DNA from: Rachicladosporium sp. CCFEE 5018
Lineage: Eukaryota; Ascomycota; Dothideomycetes; Cladosporiales; Cladosporiaceae
Reading direction: 5' to 3'
DNA: 64,000 nucleotides
Assembly: GCA_002077045.2 (NCBI GenBank)
Contig: KZ111150.1
Coordinates: forward strand, 420,648-484,647
Below, piece after piece: positions 1 through 9,977 of this stretch; the first letter of the stretch is position 1; each line of letters starts with the position of its first letter. The position numbers and the translations under genes are program-made. The notes beneath the pieces are model-generated. The model did not search any database, was not told the DNA's origin, and worked only from the letters and a program-made list of their open reading frames with translations.

Positions 1-977
1 ACATCGCGCCTGCACCCGCACCGCCGCTGCAACGAACTGCTTTGCAGCGACAGCATGCACGTCGCTCTGGGCAAGCCCTGACGCCAAAACTACCGATCGG
101 CCCAGCACAGCAGACGACATCGCCGCATGCTGTACCGACGCCTTCCTCGCATGTCTCGTCCCCATCAACAATATCGACCCGCTCTCCAGTAGCGCTAGCA
201 GGTGGGACAACTCCACCTACCTCTGCTATTCACGCTCAGCCCCAAGGACAGCCGTTCCAGCACTATCCCCGATCGCAGCAGCCGTCTAGTAACGCCTTCT
301 ATCCTCCACAACCACAAAGACAGCCACCTCGAAGCGCGACTACCTCGTCTGTATACCAGAGCAGCACAAGTGGGGTCTCTAGTCACTCTCCGAACAGCCA
401 GGGCCCAGCACAAAGCACTGGACGACCGGAGAGCTCTGGTGGTACTGGCTCGGCACTGACTACAGCATCAACATACTACCCGAGTCCCTTCCAGACTCAC
501 ATAGACAAACTCGGCAAGTTCACCCCTCCTCCCTCTCCAACAGAACTGTGTTCGTCCTAGATTGATTCCGTGAGTACAGAACAGGAGTACGACACCCAAC
601 ATGCATCACACTCCATGCTCGACGAAGCCGAACAAGACCAACCCGATGGTGCGACCCACCTGCGACAGCATAACGCATACCCTCCATTGCATCCCTACGC
701 GGCTACCTCTTCTGGTCAGCAGGGTTTCGGCTACCAGCACGGCCACCCGTCTGCGATGCCGCCGCCGGGCCAGCAGCGGACGCCTTTGTCACAATATGAA
801 ATGCAGCAGGGTGCTCAAGCGCTGAGCTCTTTGAGCGGTGGCGGAGATGGAGGAGCTTTTGGGACGCTACCGCATATGATCGATCCGAACGATCCGATGT
901 TGGATGCGGACCCGTTTGGACTGAGCGCGAGTATGCACTACCCGACAGCGTACTCATTCGACCCGAGCGGGCGATGA
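1..977 (-). other. No antisense gene over the bZIP end
   Basis: Minus-strand open frames here lie opposite the bZIP coding frame and have no recognisable domain. I read only the plus-strand bZIP gene in this interval. Confidence 0.6.
1..977 (+). CDS. bZIP transcription factor, 3' part (copy A)
   Basis: This is the C-terminal part of an AP-1/Yap-type bZIP factor; the basic region and zipper lie upstream of the window and are seen only in copy B. Exons are 1..513 and 580..977. The first exon is Pro/Gln/Ser-rich, as in a transactivation region. Read straight through, the frame meets TAG at 558-560, yet the same frame continues with a tail that closely matches copy B. A GC-AG intron at 514..579 (66 nt, donor GCAAGT, acceptor ACAG) removes the TAG, keeps the frame and joins DKL to EQEYD. 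The protein ends in DPSGR followed by TGA. The GC-AG intron is inferred from the frame and is present identically in both copies. The gene is expected to be a nuclear, DNA-binding regulator. Confidence 0.85.
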
Positions 978-1384
978 AGGTGCTGTACCCGAAGACAGGC
1001 ACATTTCAGCGATGCATAGGAGGTTATTAGGGGAGAGATCTGCGCCTGGGCGTGCATCTCATTGGGGACGCGTACTGGGCAAAAGTCGCATAGCATAGCG
1101 TTCAAGCGGTTGATTTGTTCACAACACTCATCATCAGTCATCAACCTCACGCATTCAAACCCGTGATGCCTCTCTTGTCACAGTTCATGCAGTAAATATC
1201 GCCGTGGTCTTGGCACAACCGAGGCCCACGCACTTTGGAACGAATTGAGAGCTTGGACAGCTTCCCGTTCGCTTCATGCGGCCCGCTCTGGACACACCGC
1301 GAGAAACAGATCTTCACGGCAAACGCACCCTCACTCCCATACGATGGATCGCTGCTTGTCATAGCAACCCATCCTACCGCCAAC
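978..1384. other. Intergenic spacer bZIP / Stm1-like
   Basis: This spacer holds the 3' untranslated region of the bZIP gene and the 5' region of the Stm1-like gene. Small open frames on both strands have no recognisable content, although the DNA is almost the same in copy B (56516-56922). Confidence 0.6.
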
Positions 1385-2940
1385 ATGAGTGGGATCGCAA
1401 GCAAGGTACGTGAGAGTTCGTGCAGGACAGTGGGGAGAGGGATCATCGTCCTGGCAGTGGAGAGAAATCACTCGTCCTGCATTGGAGGCATTGGAGAGCA
1501 TATCAGCTGACCTAAATCGTTTGCGCAGAACCTCTACGACCTCTTGGGTATGCTTCAGATCACTCTCGACGCGAGATAGTCTACGACCTACGTTCGGGCT
1601 TCACTAACACTTCATTCAAGGCAATGACCCGGAGCTCGACCCCGACAGGGCGCCGAGCCCGCCCACGAAGGCCGTCGACAAGCCCATTCCGCGAAGCGGC
1701 AAGCGCAATGCTGGTGCCGAGGGTCCAGGAGCCAGTGCTGCGGCAGCTGGGGGTCGTGGTGGCAGGCAAGATGGGCTAGGAGGTACGTTTGCGAGAGACG
1801 GGATAGGTGGCTGGCGCACACGCCTACGCGGCATCAGCGGGTCACGCAGAGAGATGCAGCACACACACGGTGTCTATGGAATACCACTAACGCGTGCGCT
1901 CAATAGGTAATAACCGCTCCGAGCAGGCGCGTGATGATGGGCCTCGCCAGGATCGTAACTCCAACCGCACTAGGGGTAGGCAATACAGGAGCTTCATATT
2001 GTTTCACGTTAAGCTGACCTCGCCATAGATGCGCGCGAGCCACGTGACGGTGAGGGCGGTCGTGGTCGCGGACGCGGTCGCGGAGGCCGTGGAGGCGACC
2101 GCGGTACCAGGCCCGCTCGTGACGACCGTCACAGCCGCACTGGCGTCCAGTGAGTTGTCTCGACCCATATACCGACTTCATTGCTTACGTTCAATCAGGG
2201 AGCACGAGAAGCAAGCTGCTGCCGGCTGGGGCGGTGAGACGGGTCAATCCGAATGGGCCGATGAGAAAGCAGGTGCCGAGATCGCCAATGCGGAAGCTAA
2301 GAACGACGCTGGCTTCACCCCGGACACCAGCGCTGCCGATCCAGCATTTGCTACCGGCCCAGAGGGTGTAGTCGGCGAGGCCGACGTCGCTGCAGCTGCA
2401 CCTGAGGAGCCAGAAGACAATAGCAAATCCTACAGCGAGTACCTCGAGGAGCTGAAGTCGAAGCGCGCTGGCCTAAGCAGCACGCTCGAGATCCGCAAGG
2501 CCAACGAGGGCACCAAGCAGAAGTTCCCTGAGGGCAAGGCCGTCAAGAACGAGGAGGAGGAGTACTTCGCGGGCGCTGGTGGCAAACAGAGTCGCCAGAA
2601 GGAGAACAAGACGAAGAATGTTCTTACCATGGATGGCAACTACTACGCCTCTGCCGAGCAGCCATCTGGCGGCCGTGGTGGTCGCGGTGGCCGTGGCCGC
2701 GGAGAGGGTGGACGTGGTGGTCGTGGTCGCGGCGACGGAGACCGTGGTGATCGTGGTGACCGCGGTGACCGTGGCGGTCGCGGACGTGGCGATGGATTCC
2801 GTGGACGTGGCGAGGGTCGTGGACGTGGTGAGGGCTTCCGTGGACGCGGTGGACCTCGCGGCGACTACAGCAACAACAACGGCACCTCTCGCGCGCCCAT
2901 CAACGTCACTGACGAGTCTGCCTTCCCCAGTCTGGGTTAG
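1385..2940 (+). CDS. Stm1/SERBP1-like ribosome-associated RNA-binding protein (copy A)
   Basis: This encodes an Stm1-like (hyaluronan/mRNA-binding family) protein. Family members bind ribosomes and clamp inactive 80S particles. I read six exons: 1385..1405, 1529..1547, 1621..1782, 1907..1975, 2029..2149 and 2199..2940, giving 377 residues. All junctions are GT-AG and stay in frame. The N terminus MSGIASKNLYDLLG followed by NDPELD is the family start. The middle holds an RGRGRGRGG patch and the acidic stretch SEWADEKAGAE. Further on are YSEYLEELKSKR and a long C-terminal RGG/RGD array (about residues 290-355), ending in AFPSLG. The RGG array is a likely arginine-methylation and RNA-binding region. 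Copy B has six more residues in this array. Confidence 0.9.
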
Positions 2941-3921
2941 GACACCATCAAAACTACTACGCTCGACGATTGACTTGCTCCGCCTGTTCAAGCTGGCGTT
3001 GCACCAAGATTGATCGCGGGAAAAGCTCGACATGCCCTTGAAGGGTTACACTTCTCTACGGAGAGGTCCTCATTGCTGTCCTTGCGGTGTACACATCGCC
3101 AGATAGTCCAAAATTGAGGCATTAGTTTCATTACCACTCTCCACAAAGCAAAGCTTGCCCTTGTATCAGTACTCTCTTGTCGTCATGCTTCGCAGAGGTA
3201 CAGTATCAATCGATGTCACTGTAGGGCAATGTCGTAGGTGTAGCACTTAGAGCAAACAGGACCTAGTCTAGGTGTCATGAAGGTCAGCCGCCAACTGCCG
3301 TGCATGTGGTCCTGCGAGATCTAGAGATTGGGTTTCCTTCTCGATCTGGTGCCGTGAAAGCATAAAACACAAAAATGAGGTCTGCCATTGCCAAGGGCTT
3401 GAGCTTAAGAGCCGTCGTACGACAATTCACGACAGCTCCCATCTGCTTCGCCTTGGAGTACGCAATCCCCTCAGCTGTCATCCCAATGCACCTCATCCCC
3501 ATGATCCCAACCAGCGACATGCACACATCAGCATCAGCCCCTGAGCGCCATTGCGATACGATCGACCCACGCCACAATGGCATGTCTCTATTACGCCCAA
3601 CGGCTGGTGGGATGTCACTGCCATGATCTCACAGGCTTAGCTACGGTATGTCGTTGGTACACGCGTCCTACATAAGCAGTAACAAGACTTGGAACGATGT
3701 GCGTCGTGCGCGTTGTGGCTATGCTTGATGACGGCCGGGAGGCCGGTGGAAAGTGCGGTAGGTGCGAAGGAATGCACGGTGTCTTGTCTGGTCTTTGGTG
3801 ATGGGCTTTGGGGGTCATTGAGAGTTTATTATATGTTATCCTCTTATTATTGGGCACATTTCTTTGCATCTTACTCCAGAGTCTTGGCCGGGCAGACATT
3901 GTAGAATCTAGCAGACGGAAA
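2941..3921. other. Spacer with a weak minus-strand frame
   Basis: This is the 3' end of the Stm1-like gene and the upstream region of the b561 gene. A minus-strand frame at 3284..3583 is partly preserved in copy B, but there it meets a stop, most changes alter amino acids, and no domain is recognisable. I do not call it a gene. From about 3805 the sequence no longer aligns with copy B. Confidence 0.5.
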
Positions 3922-5149
3922 ATGGGATTTCTCAGTTTTGTCGTTGCGGCGGTCGGCCTGAGTGAGTGGATGTGACGTCTCCTTTTGGCTGCAGCAATTT
4001 ACTGATGCCTTCACAGTCATCACAACCTATGCTCAAGTCTCTACCCAATGCCAAGGAGATGTATGCTACTCTCTCAGCATACCGCAGACGTCCTCGAGCT
4101 CCAATGGCGGAGACATCTACTTCAGGATCGCGGCTCCAACGGGCTACCAATGGGTGGCTCTTGGCCAGGGTAACGAGATGGACGGCGCTCAGATGTTCGT
4201 CATGTATCAATCGGCCAACGGCCAGAACGTGACCATCTCTCCTCGCAACGGCGAAGGCCACAACACGCCAGAGTATAATGGCAACAACCAGCTTACATTG
4301 TTGGAAGGCTCGGGTGTACTCGACGGTAAAATGGTCGCCAATGTCCGCTGCAGCAATTGCAGTTCCTGGCGAGGCGGGAGCATGGACTTCTCCAGCGCGT
4401 CGGCAAACTGGATCTACGCCAACAAGTTCGGCTATCCCATCCAGTCCGATGATCTCAATGCGGGTATACAGCAGCATGGCAATGCCTACGGCACCTGGAG
4501 CTGGGACTTCGCTACCGCGAGAGGGAGCAACAGCGCGAATCCATTCCTAAGTGTCAATGTGATAACTCCCACCATCATCAACCACAGCAAATCCCGAAAC
4601 ACAGTCTTGGTCGCTCACGGGGTGATGGCTTCGCTGGCCTTCCTTGTCTTCTTTCCCATTGGCGGCATCTTGATCCGCGTCGCTAACTTCTCCGGACTGG
4701 TCTGGGTGCACGCCGGAATGCAGATGCTGGCTTGGCTGATCTACCTGGTAGCCTTTGGTATGGGTGTATGGCTTGCCACAAACACGGACGACATCAAGAA
4801 GGCACATCCCGTTATAGGCATTGCACTCTTCCTGGTGCTGTTAGTGCAGCCTGCGCTCGGCTGGATGCATCACAAGATGTTCAATGAGAAACGGACTCGG
4901 ACCGCTTGGTCCTGGACGCACATTGGAATCGGGAGGTTAGCCATCTTGGTGGGGATGATCAACGGCGGGCTGGGGTTGCAGCTCGCTGGTGATACCGAAA
5001 AGAAGCATGTGGTCCCATATGCTATCGTCGCGGTAGTGTTCGGACTGGCGTATATCGGTGCAATCGTCTGGGGAGAGCTGAAGCGGCGGCGCAATAGACC
5101 TAATGAGGAGTATAAGCGTCAGGGCAATGAATTACACAACATGAATTAG
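3922..5149 (+). CDS. DOMON (CDH-type cytochrome) + cytochrome b561 membrane protein (copy A)
   Basis: Exons 3922..3961 and 4017..5149 give 390 residues. A signal peptide (MGFLSFVVAAVGL then IITTYAQ) precedes a DOMON domain resembling the cytochrome domain of cellobiose dehydrogenase (about residues 22-185; GDVCYSLSIPQ near its start). Five membrane helices of a cytochrome b561 core follow. Four histidines suited to two b hemes are visible in VLVAHGV, WVHAGMQ, AHPVIG and WTHIGIG. Family members carry electrons across a membrane, typically for ascorbate- or iron-linked reductase activity; the donor and acceptor here are unknown. The tail is basic (KRRRNRP). Compared with copy B the b561 half is nearly identical, the DOMON half is noticeably different, and the promoter, exon 1 and intron 1 have diverged. 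Confidence 0.9.
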
Positions 5150-5301
5150 ATAGAGGTTGTTTTGGGCAAAGTCGTGTGGTCGGCATGAACCTTCAATATA
5201 TCTATATACCATGGAATCACATTGGGATTGCGTATGAAGGGTGCTAATTACGACGCAGTCGTCGACTAAGTGGGCCGTGAACATCATCCTCTCATCCTCC
5301 C

Positions 5302-5951
5302 TCACTTCTTGGCCTCCTCCTTGCTCCCACCACCCCAAAGGCTGCTCACGTAGCCGCCAGCGCTCTTCGCACCGCCTGTGACTGTGCTTCCGACGCTTGA
5401 CGCTCCGCTCGCAACACCATCGCTTGCACCCTTAGCAGTCTTTGCCATCGGGTCCGTGACGCTGGAAGCGGGACCGCCGTACGAGCCACTATCGTCTTTG
5501 CCTCCGCGCTCAGCACGGTTCACGCCCTCCTTCGAGACCATGTCACCGACTGGCTGCAGGAGCCCGCCCTGACCGAACTGGCCGGCGACGAGGTTGTTCG
5601 CGTCGTCTTGCAGCTTGTCGACTTGGCTGACGCCGGTGATTTTGGACTTGTCGAGGGTGTCTATGCGATTTCGTTAGGCAAATATCAAGCTCGGGATCCG
5701 GTGGGCCACGTACCCTTCGTGGCGTAGCTCGCCTTGTTATCCTTGGAGAACCATGCCAGGTACTTATCCTCAATCCACGGCATCCAGTTCTCATACTGGT
5801 TGTGGTAGCCCGACTTGATCCATTCGGTGTAAGTCTGGCCCTTCTTCTGCTCCGTTGGCAGCTTGTCGAACGTCTCCTTCTTCTGGTCCTCGCTCATGGC
5901 GTTCCACTTGCTGCCTGCTGAGCCTGCGGTGTCTGTGACTTGATCGGCCAT
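5302..5951 (-). CDS. Small conserved hypothetical protein, Gly/Ser-rich C terminus (copy A)
   Basis: Exons are complement(5714..5951) and complement(5302..5660), with a 53-nt intron, giving 198 residues from MADQVTDTAG to SKEEAKK. The N-terminal half is charged and aromatic-rich (YTEWIKSGY, NWMPWIEDKYLAWF). The C-terminal half is low-complexity Gly/Ser/Ala, with GGAKSAGGYVSSLWGGG near the end. There is no signal peptide or membrane segment. I do not recognise the family. The frame, splice sites and length are the same in copy B with only a few residue changes, which supports real coding. It lies tail-to-tail with the b561 gene, 152 bases apart. Confidence 0.8.
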
Positions 5952-7007
5952 ACTTGTGATCTTGGGTTTCTTAATCTGAAAGTTGATAATTACGGATGTT
6001 GTCCTAATGAATCGAGACTTTGGCTTCCTTATAGACTCTTCACACCACGAGGCGCGGGACACCCTCTAGTAGCGATGTGACGTAACCACACATGCTCCAG
6101 CAGTCGAGAGCGGGCCCTGGAACCCGGGTTGTGTTGGGTTTTAGCTTTGCCTGCCAAGTGGACCTGGTGGGATGGTTTCAAGATTGTGGCGCGGCGAGGT
6201 GTGGCAGAGCTGTCGAAGTGCATGAGCGGCGACGTCATTTGTTGACAGACGCGCTGGCGAGTCCTTTGTCCAGCAGTTTTCGTGAACAGAGCATTTGACG
6301 ACGACTTGTCTCGTGGTGCGTTGGCTCGGCGGGAACTGAGAACCCGTTTGATCCACCTTGAGTGACATTCCGTAACATTCATCACTCATCTTGTCGATTG
6401 GGGTCGACAGAGACTGGCGTGTTTGGTCGTAAGCAATACCAGCTGTCGATGCAGCCGCGGAGACAGAAGATCCATACCAACTGTAGGGACCAGTGGGCAC
6501 TTCGCTTCTCCGGAGGGGCTGGGACACATCTGTGCTCTTGTCAGCACATTCATGGCAAGGGGAACCAGCATGTGGTGTTGATGAGCACTCAGCATTGTCT
6601 TTACCCTGCTTTGCAAACCTTATACGTCTGTCCGATGTAGACGCAAGTCACAGACGTCGCGGCAAGAGGGCCTTGCAGCTGCCGGGGTGAGGAAGCAGCG
6701 TCGACAGCAAGCAGACGCACCCGCCCAGAATGCCATGCAGCATCACTGGCAGAAGCCGAATCACCACTCCCAGTGTGCCGTCTCCCTCATCAGCTACCTC
6801 AATTCCTATTGCTGTCTTTGCAAAACACCTACACTGACTCGCATTCATCATCTATCCTACATTCCTAACATTCACGCAGGCCCTCCAGGATCAGGTCTCT
6901 GGGCCTCTCCCTGGTAGAAATGTCCTTACCTCTGACTGCCACTGGCACTGAACGCGCGGATCGCCACTAGTGGCAGACTGCTTGCGTAAGTAGTAGATAC
7001 GCAGGCT
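5952..7007. other. Spacer before the GH13 pseudogene
   Basis: About 1 kb without a supportable gene. Minus-strand frames around 6141-6527 share a start with copy B but shift frame between the copies, which argues against coding. The stretch just before 7008 may hold the decayed first exon of the GH13 gene: an ATG at 6919 opens a short frame that is closed by TAG in copy A but not in copy B. Confidence 0.5.
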
Positions 7008-8894
7008 GTGCACAACCACAACGCTGACGAACTCCGTCAGATCTATCAAATCTATCCGGCGTCCTTCAAGGATTCTAATGGCGATGGATTTGGCGATCTG
7101 CCCGGCATCATCTCAAAGATCGATCACCTTGAAAGCCTCGGTGTGAACGCATTCTGGCTTTCGCCTTGCGATGAGAGTCCGAACGTCGACGGTGGCTACG
7201 ACATCAGCAACTACAGGAAGATCGACCGTCGCTACGGCACAGTAGCAGACATTGAGCTGCTCATCAGAAGTCTTGATGAGGTCAACATATGGCTCATCCT
7301 GGATCTTGTCGTCAACCACACTTCTGATCAGCACGAGTGGTTCCGGGAGTCAAGGAGTAGCAAGACGAACGCGAAGCGTAACTGGTGAGTGCGAGATCTG
7401 TAGTGACACGGAACAGGTGAGACTGACAGTGCCAGGTACATCTGGCGTAAGGGCAAGTCGATCACGATAGGTAACGAATGTGTCCGGACTCCACCGAATA
7501 ACTGGAAGTCCCAGTTTCAGTGCAGCGCGTGGGAGTACGACGCCCATACCGACGAGTACTATCTTCATCTCTTTGCAGCACAGCAGCCGGACTTGAACTA
7601 GGAGAACCCGGAAGTCAGACAAGCAGTGTACGCAGACATGCGATTTTGGCTCGAGAAAGGCATCGCAGGCTTCAGAATGGACGTGATCAACATGCTTGCG
7701 AAGCACCCTGACCTGCCCAATGCACCTGTGCAGGATCACTCGTCGCCATAGCAGGACGCACAGCCACTGTACTGCAACCAGCCACGTGTGCATGACTACC
7801 TCCAGGAGATGCGCAAGGATGTGCTAGATCACTATCCTGAGACCATGACTGTCGGTGAGCTTTTGTACACGACCCGCGATGAGGTCAAGCTCTACGTGGA
7901 GCCCAACCGCCGAGAGCTAGACTTAGCCTTCGAGTTCGACCTTTGCGCTTGGAACTTCGGACCTGGCGGAAGGTTCGACAAGGGCCGTGACACTGTGCAA
8001 GCTCTCAAGCGGACCATATGTCGCACATGGAATGGGCTCCGTAGCGGGGAGACTGCATGGCAAACCTTCTTCCTGGAGTCGCACGACACCGCGCGTTCTG
8101 TCACACGTTTCGGGGACGATAAGCCAGAGCACAGTGCTGCTATAGCGAAAATGCTGGCGGTACTGTCGACTACGCTTTATGGAACGCTCTTCGTGTATCA
8201 AGGCCAAGAGATCGGTATGGAGAATCACACGGCAGATCCTATCGAGAGTTTCGACGATATCAACACCATCAACGCAATGCGAAAAATCGAACGCAGTAGG
8301 CACGAGTGCTCGCAGCCTGGCGAAACTATTGACATGAGTGATGTGCACGAGCAAGTCCGTCTTCAAGCGCGCGATCACACACGTTCTCCAATACCCTGGA
8401 AATACGGCGAGCCGCATGCTGGGTTTTCCACAACGGTCGGCCCATTGTGGAAGCGCATGAACTCGAACACTGATCGTATCGATATGGCCTCGCAAACGTC
8501 AGCCTCGAATTCAGTACTGTCATTCTGGCGAGATATGATCGAGTTTCGCCGGCTCTTCGCCAAGAACATCGTCTTCGGTGCATTCGACGTAATAGATGAC
8601 ACTTCCAGCGAGGGTCCTATCTTCGCCTACATTCAATCTGGAATGTCCCACAAAAGACCTCTCAAAGTCGACATTCTGGTTGTTCTAAATTTGACCGCAG
8701 AGGACCACGTGCCATTTGCACTTCCGAACTTGGAGGGCGCGAAGCTTGCCAGGCTCATCGATACGCGGTGGGAAGGTGGATTCATTGCAGATGCTTCCGA
8801 CGTGAATGGTGAATTGGTGCATCTTGGACCGTATCAGGCTTTGGTCTTCTTCATTGTGAAAGAGACTGCGGCTAGCCTGCCCATTGATCCCTAA
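7008..8894 (+). pseudogene. GH13 alpha-glucosidase (maltase/isomaltase type), disrupted (copy A)
   Basis: The reading frame 7008..7384 plus 7436..8894 (51-nt intron with a CTGAC branch site) matches fungal maltases almost end to end: YQIYPASFKDSNGDGFGDLPG, the NHTSDQHEWF region, the nucleophile Asp in GFRMDVIN, the acid/base Glu in TVGELL, and the SHDTARSVTRF region. Two in-frame stops interrupt it. TAG at 7599-7601 replaces the Trp expected in DLNWENPEVR, and TAG at 7749-7751 lies in the loop after the nucleophile. Both stops are also in copy B. No ATG start is visible: the frame opens at GTG, and the usual N-terminal segment before YQIYP is degenerate. The rest of the frame is intact, so loss of function looks recent. 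Confidence 0.85.
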
Positions 8895-9164
8895 ATCAAG
8901 TGCGGCCGAGTCTGATGGTCATTGCATATCAAAGGCGTTACAGCACAGCGGCGAGCTCGTCTGTTGAACAACAATACAATAATGGCACTGACACATATTT
9001 GACCTGCACGCGGTGTTGACGTGTTCCGACGTACCCCACTTCACATTTGCACCTGGGCAGCCAGATGCAAGGTTGCTGTTATAAGCTACATCTTAGAAGC
9101 CGGTCTTCCGCAAGGCTTGCTACCGTATATTACGACGGAACGAAATCGTCCACTTGCAACCAGC
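8895..9164. other. Short spacer
   Basis: Region between the GH13 pseudogene and the glyoxalase-like gene. It presumably contains the promoter of the latter; no further feature seen. Confidence 0.5.
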
Positions 9165-9977
9165 ATGGCGCCTACCCCGCCCCAACTCGATCACGTAGTC
9201 CTTCTGCTACCCCATGCCACGCTTGTCGATCCTCCAATCTGGCTGACCTCGAACTTCACGCTCACTCCCGGCGGTACACATGCCGGTGGCGAAACGCAGA
9301 ACACTCTCGTTCTATTCGCAGACGGGACTTACCTCGAGCTCATAGCCTTCGTGGACGACAATCCCGAGTGTCGGAAAGATCACTGGTGGGGTAAGAAGGA
9401 CTTCGGAGTCATTGACTACGCGTTCACCGTACCCGATGTCAAGAGCTTCGATGTGAAGAAGCTCAATGACAGGCTAGAGCGCAAGGAGACGAAGGTGAGT
9501 TACGCTGAGCCGACGGCTGGAGGTAGGACGCGGGAGGATGGCGTCGAAGTGAAGTGGAAGGTGGCTTTCCCAGAGGGCGTGGAAAGGGGCGGCGTGCCAT
9601 TCTGGTGTCTGGACGTCACTGAGAGGAAGCTTCGAGTCCCGATCAGTAGAACGGCTACGGAGCATCCATGTGGCGCTGTTGGCATGGCTGGAGTATTAGC
9701 GCAGATCGACCAGACTAGACTTCCATCGATTGGAGAGGCTTTGGCTGCTATCGTCGAGGACAGAGGCGATGGAAACGCACGCTTCCCGGTCGGTACGCCC
9801 AGTGGGACCGACGGAGCGACCGCGGCATCGATCAGATTCAAGGAGTCGGCCGATCGAACGAAAACGGCACTGGACTTGTCCTTAGTCCTGCATGTACCGA
9901 AACGCGAGACACGGCCCAGCGACATATATCAGTCGATCGGAAGCGGCAAGGTGGCAATCCTCTTCGAAAGCCTATGA
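9165..9977 (+). CDS. Glyoxalase-like domain protein
   Basis: Single exon, 270 residues, starting MAPTPPQLDHVVLLLP. The opening His in LDHVVLL, the GGTHAGGETQNTLVLF stretch and YLELIAFVDD match the Glyoxalase_3 type of the vicinal-oxygen-chelate fold. The second half carries a GVPFWCLDVTER segment and a further beta-rich unit ending in VAILFESL. An open frame reaches back to 9021, but the ATG at 9165 sits directly at the conserved start, so I chose it. Family members are cytosolic and poorly characterised; the substrate is unknown. It lies on the left contig, outside the part of copy A that can be compared with copy B in this window. Confidence 0.85.
   Translation: MAPTPPQLDHVVLLLPHATLVDPPIWLTSNFTLTPGGTHAGGETQNTLVLFADGTYLELIAFVDDNPECRKDHWWGKKDFGVIDYAFTVPDVKSFDVKKLNDRLERKETKVSYAEPTAGGRTREDGVEVKWKVAFPEGVERGGVPFWCLDVTERKLRVPISRTATEHPCGAVGMAGVLAQIDQTRLPSIGEALAAIVEDRGDGNARFPVGTPSGTDGATAASIRFKESADRTKTALDLSLVLHVPKRETRPSDIYQSIGSGKVAILFESL

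Larger units (their letters stand above)
1..8445. repeat. Direct segmental duplication, copy A
   Basis: This block is repeated at 55539-64000 in the same order and orientation. Base 1 matches base 55539 (offset 55538) and base 8445 matches base 64000 (offset 55555), so only small net indels separate the copies. It carries the 3' part of a bZIP gene, an Stm1-like gene, a DOMON-cytochrome b561 gene, a small glycine-rich protein gene and most of a GH13 pseudogene. The copy continues beyond the left edge of the window, and how far it extends past 8445 cannot be seen because copy B is cut by the window end. Confidence 0.97.

Noticed and set aside
558..560. Translational readthrough of TAG in the bZIP gene
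   Set aside because: A 66-nt GC-AG intron removes the codon, keeps the frame and gives a more family-like protein, so readthrough is not needed.
2473..3033. Long minus-strand frame rich in Thr/Ala/Ser opposite the Stm1-like gene
   Set aside because: It is the antisense shadow of the RGG repeat; the plus strand has a spliced, family-matching protein.
6141..6527. Minus-strand frame shared at its start with copy B
   Set aside because: Indels between the copies shift the frame, so it is not maintained as coding.
7599..7751. Reassigned TAG codon (alternative genetic code)
   Set aside because: Other genes in the window use TAG as a normal terminator (eS7, eS12, Stm1-like), and copy B of the GH13 gene also has a frameshift. 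Simple pseudogenes explain the data.
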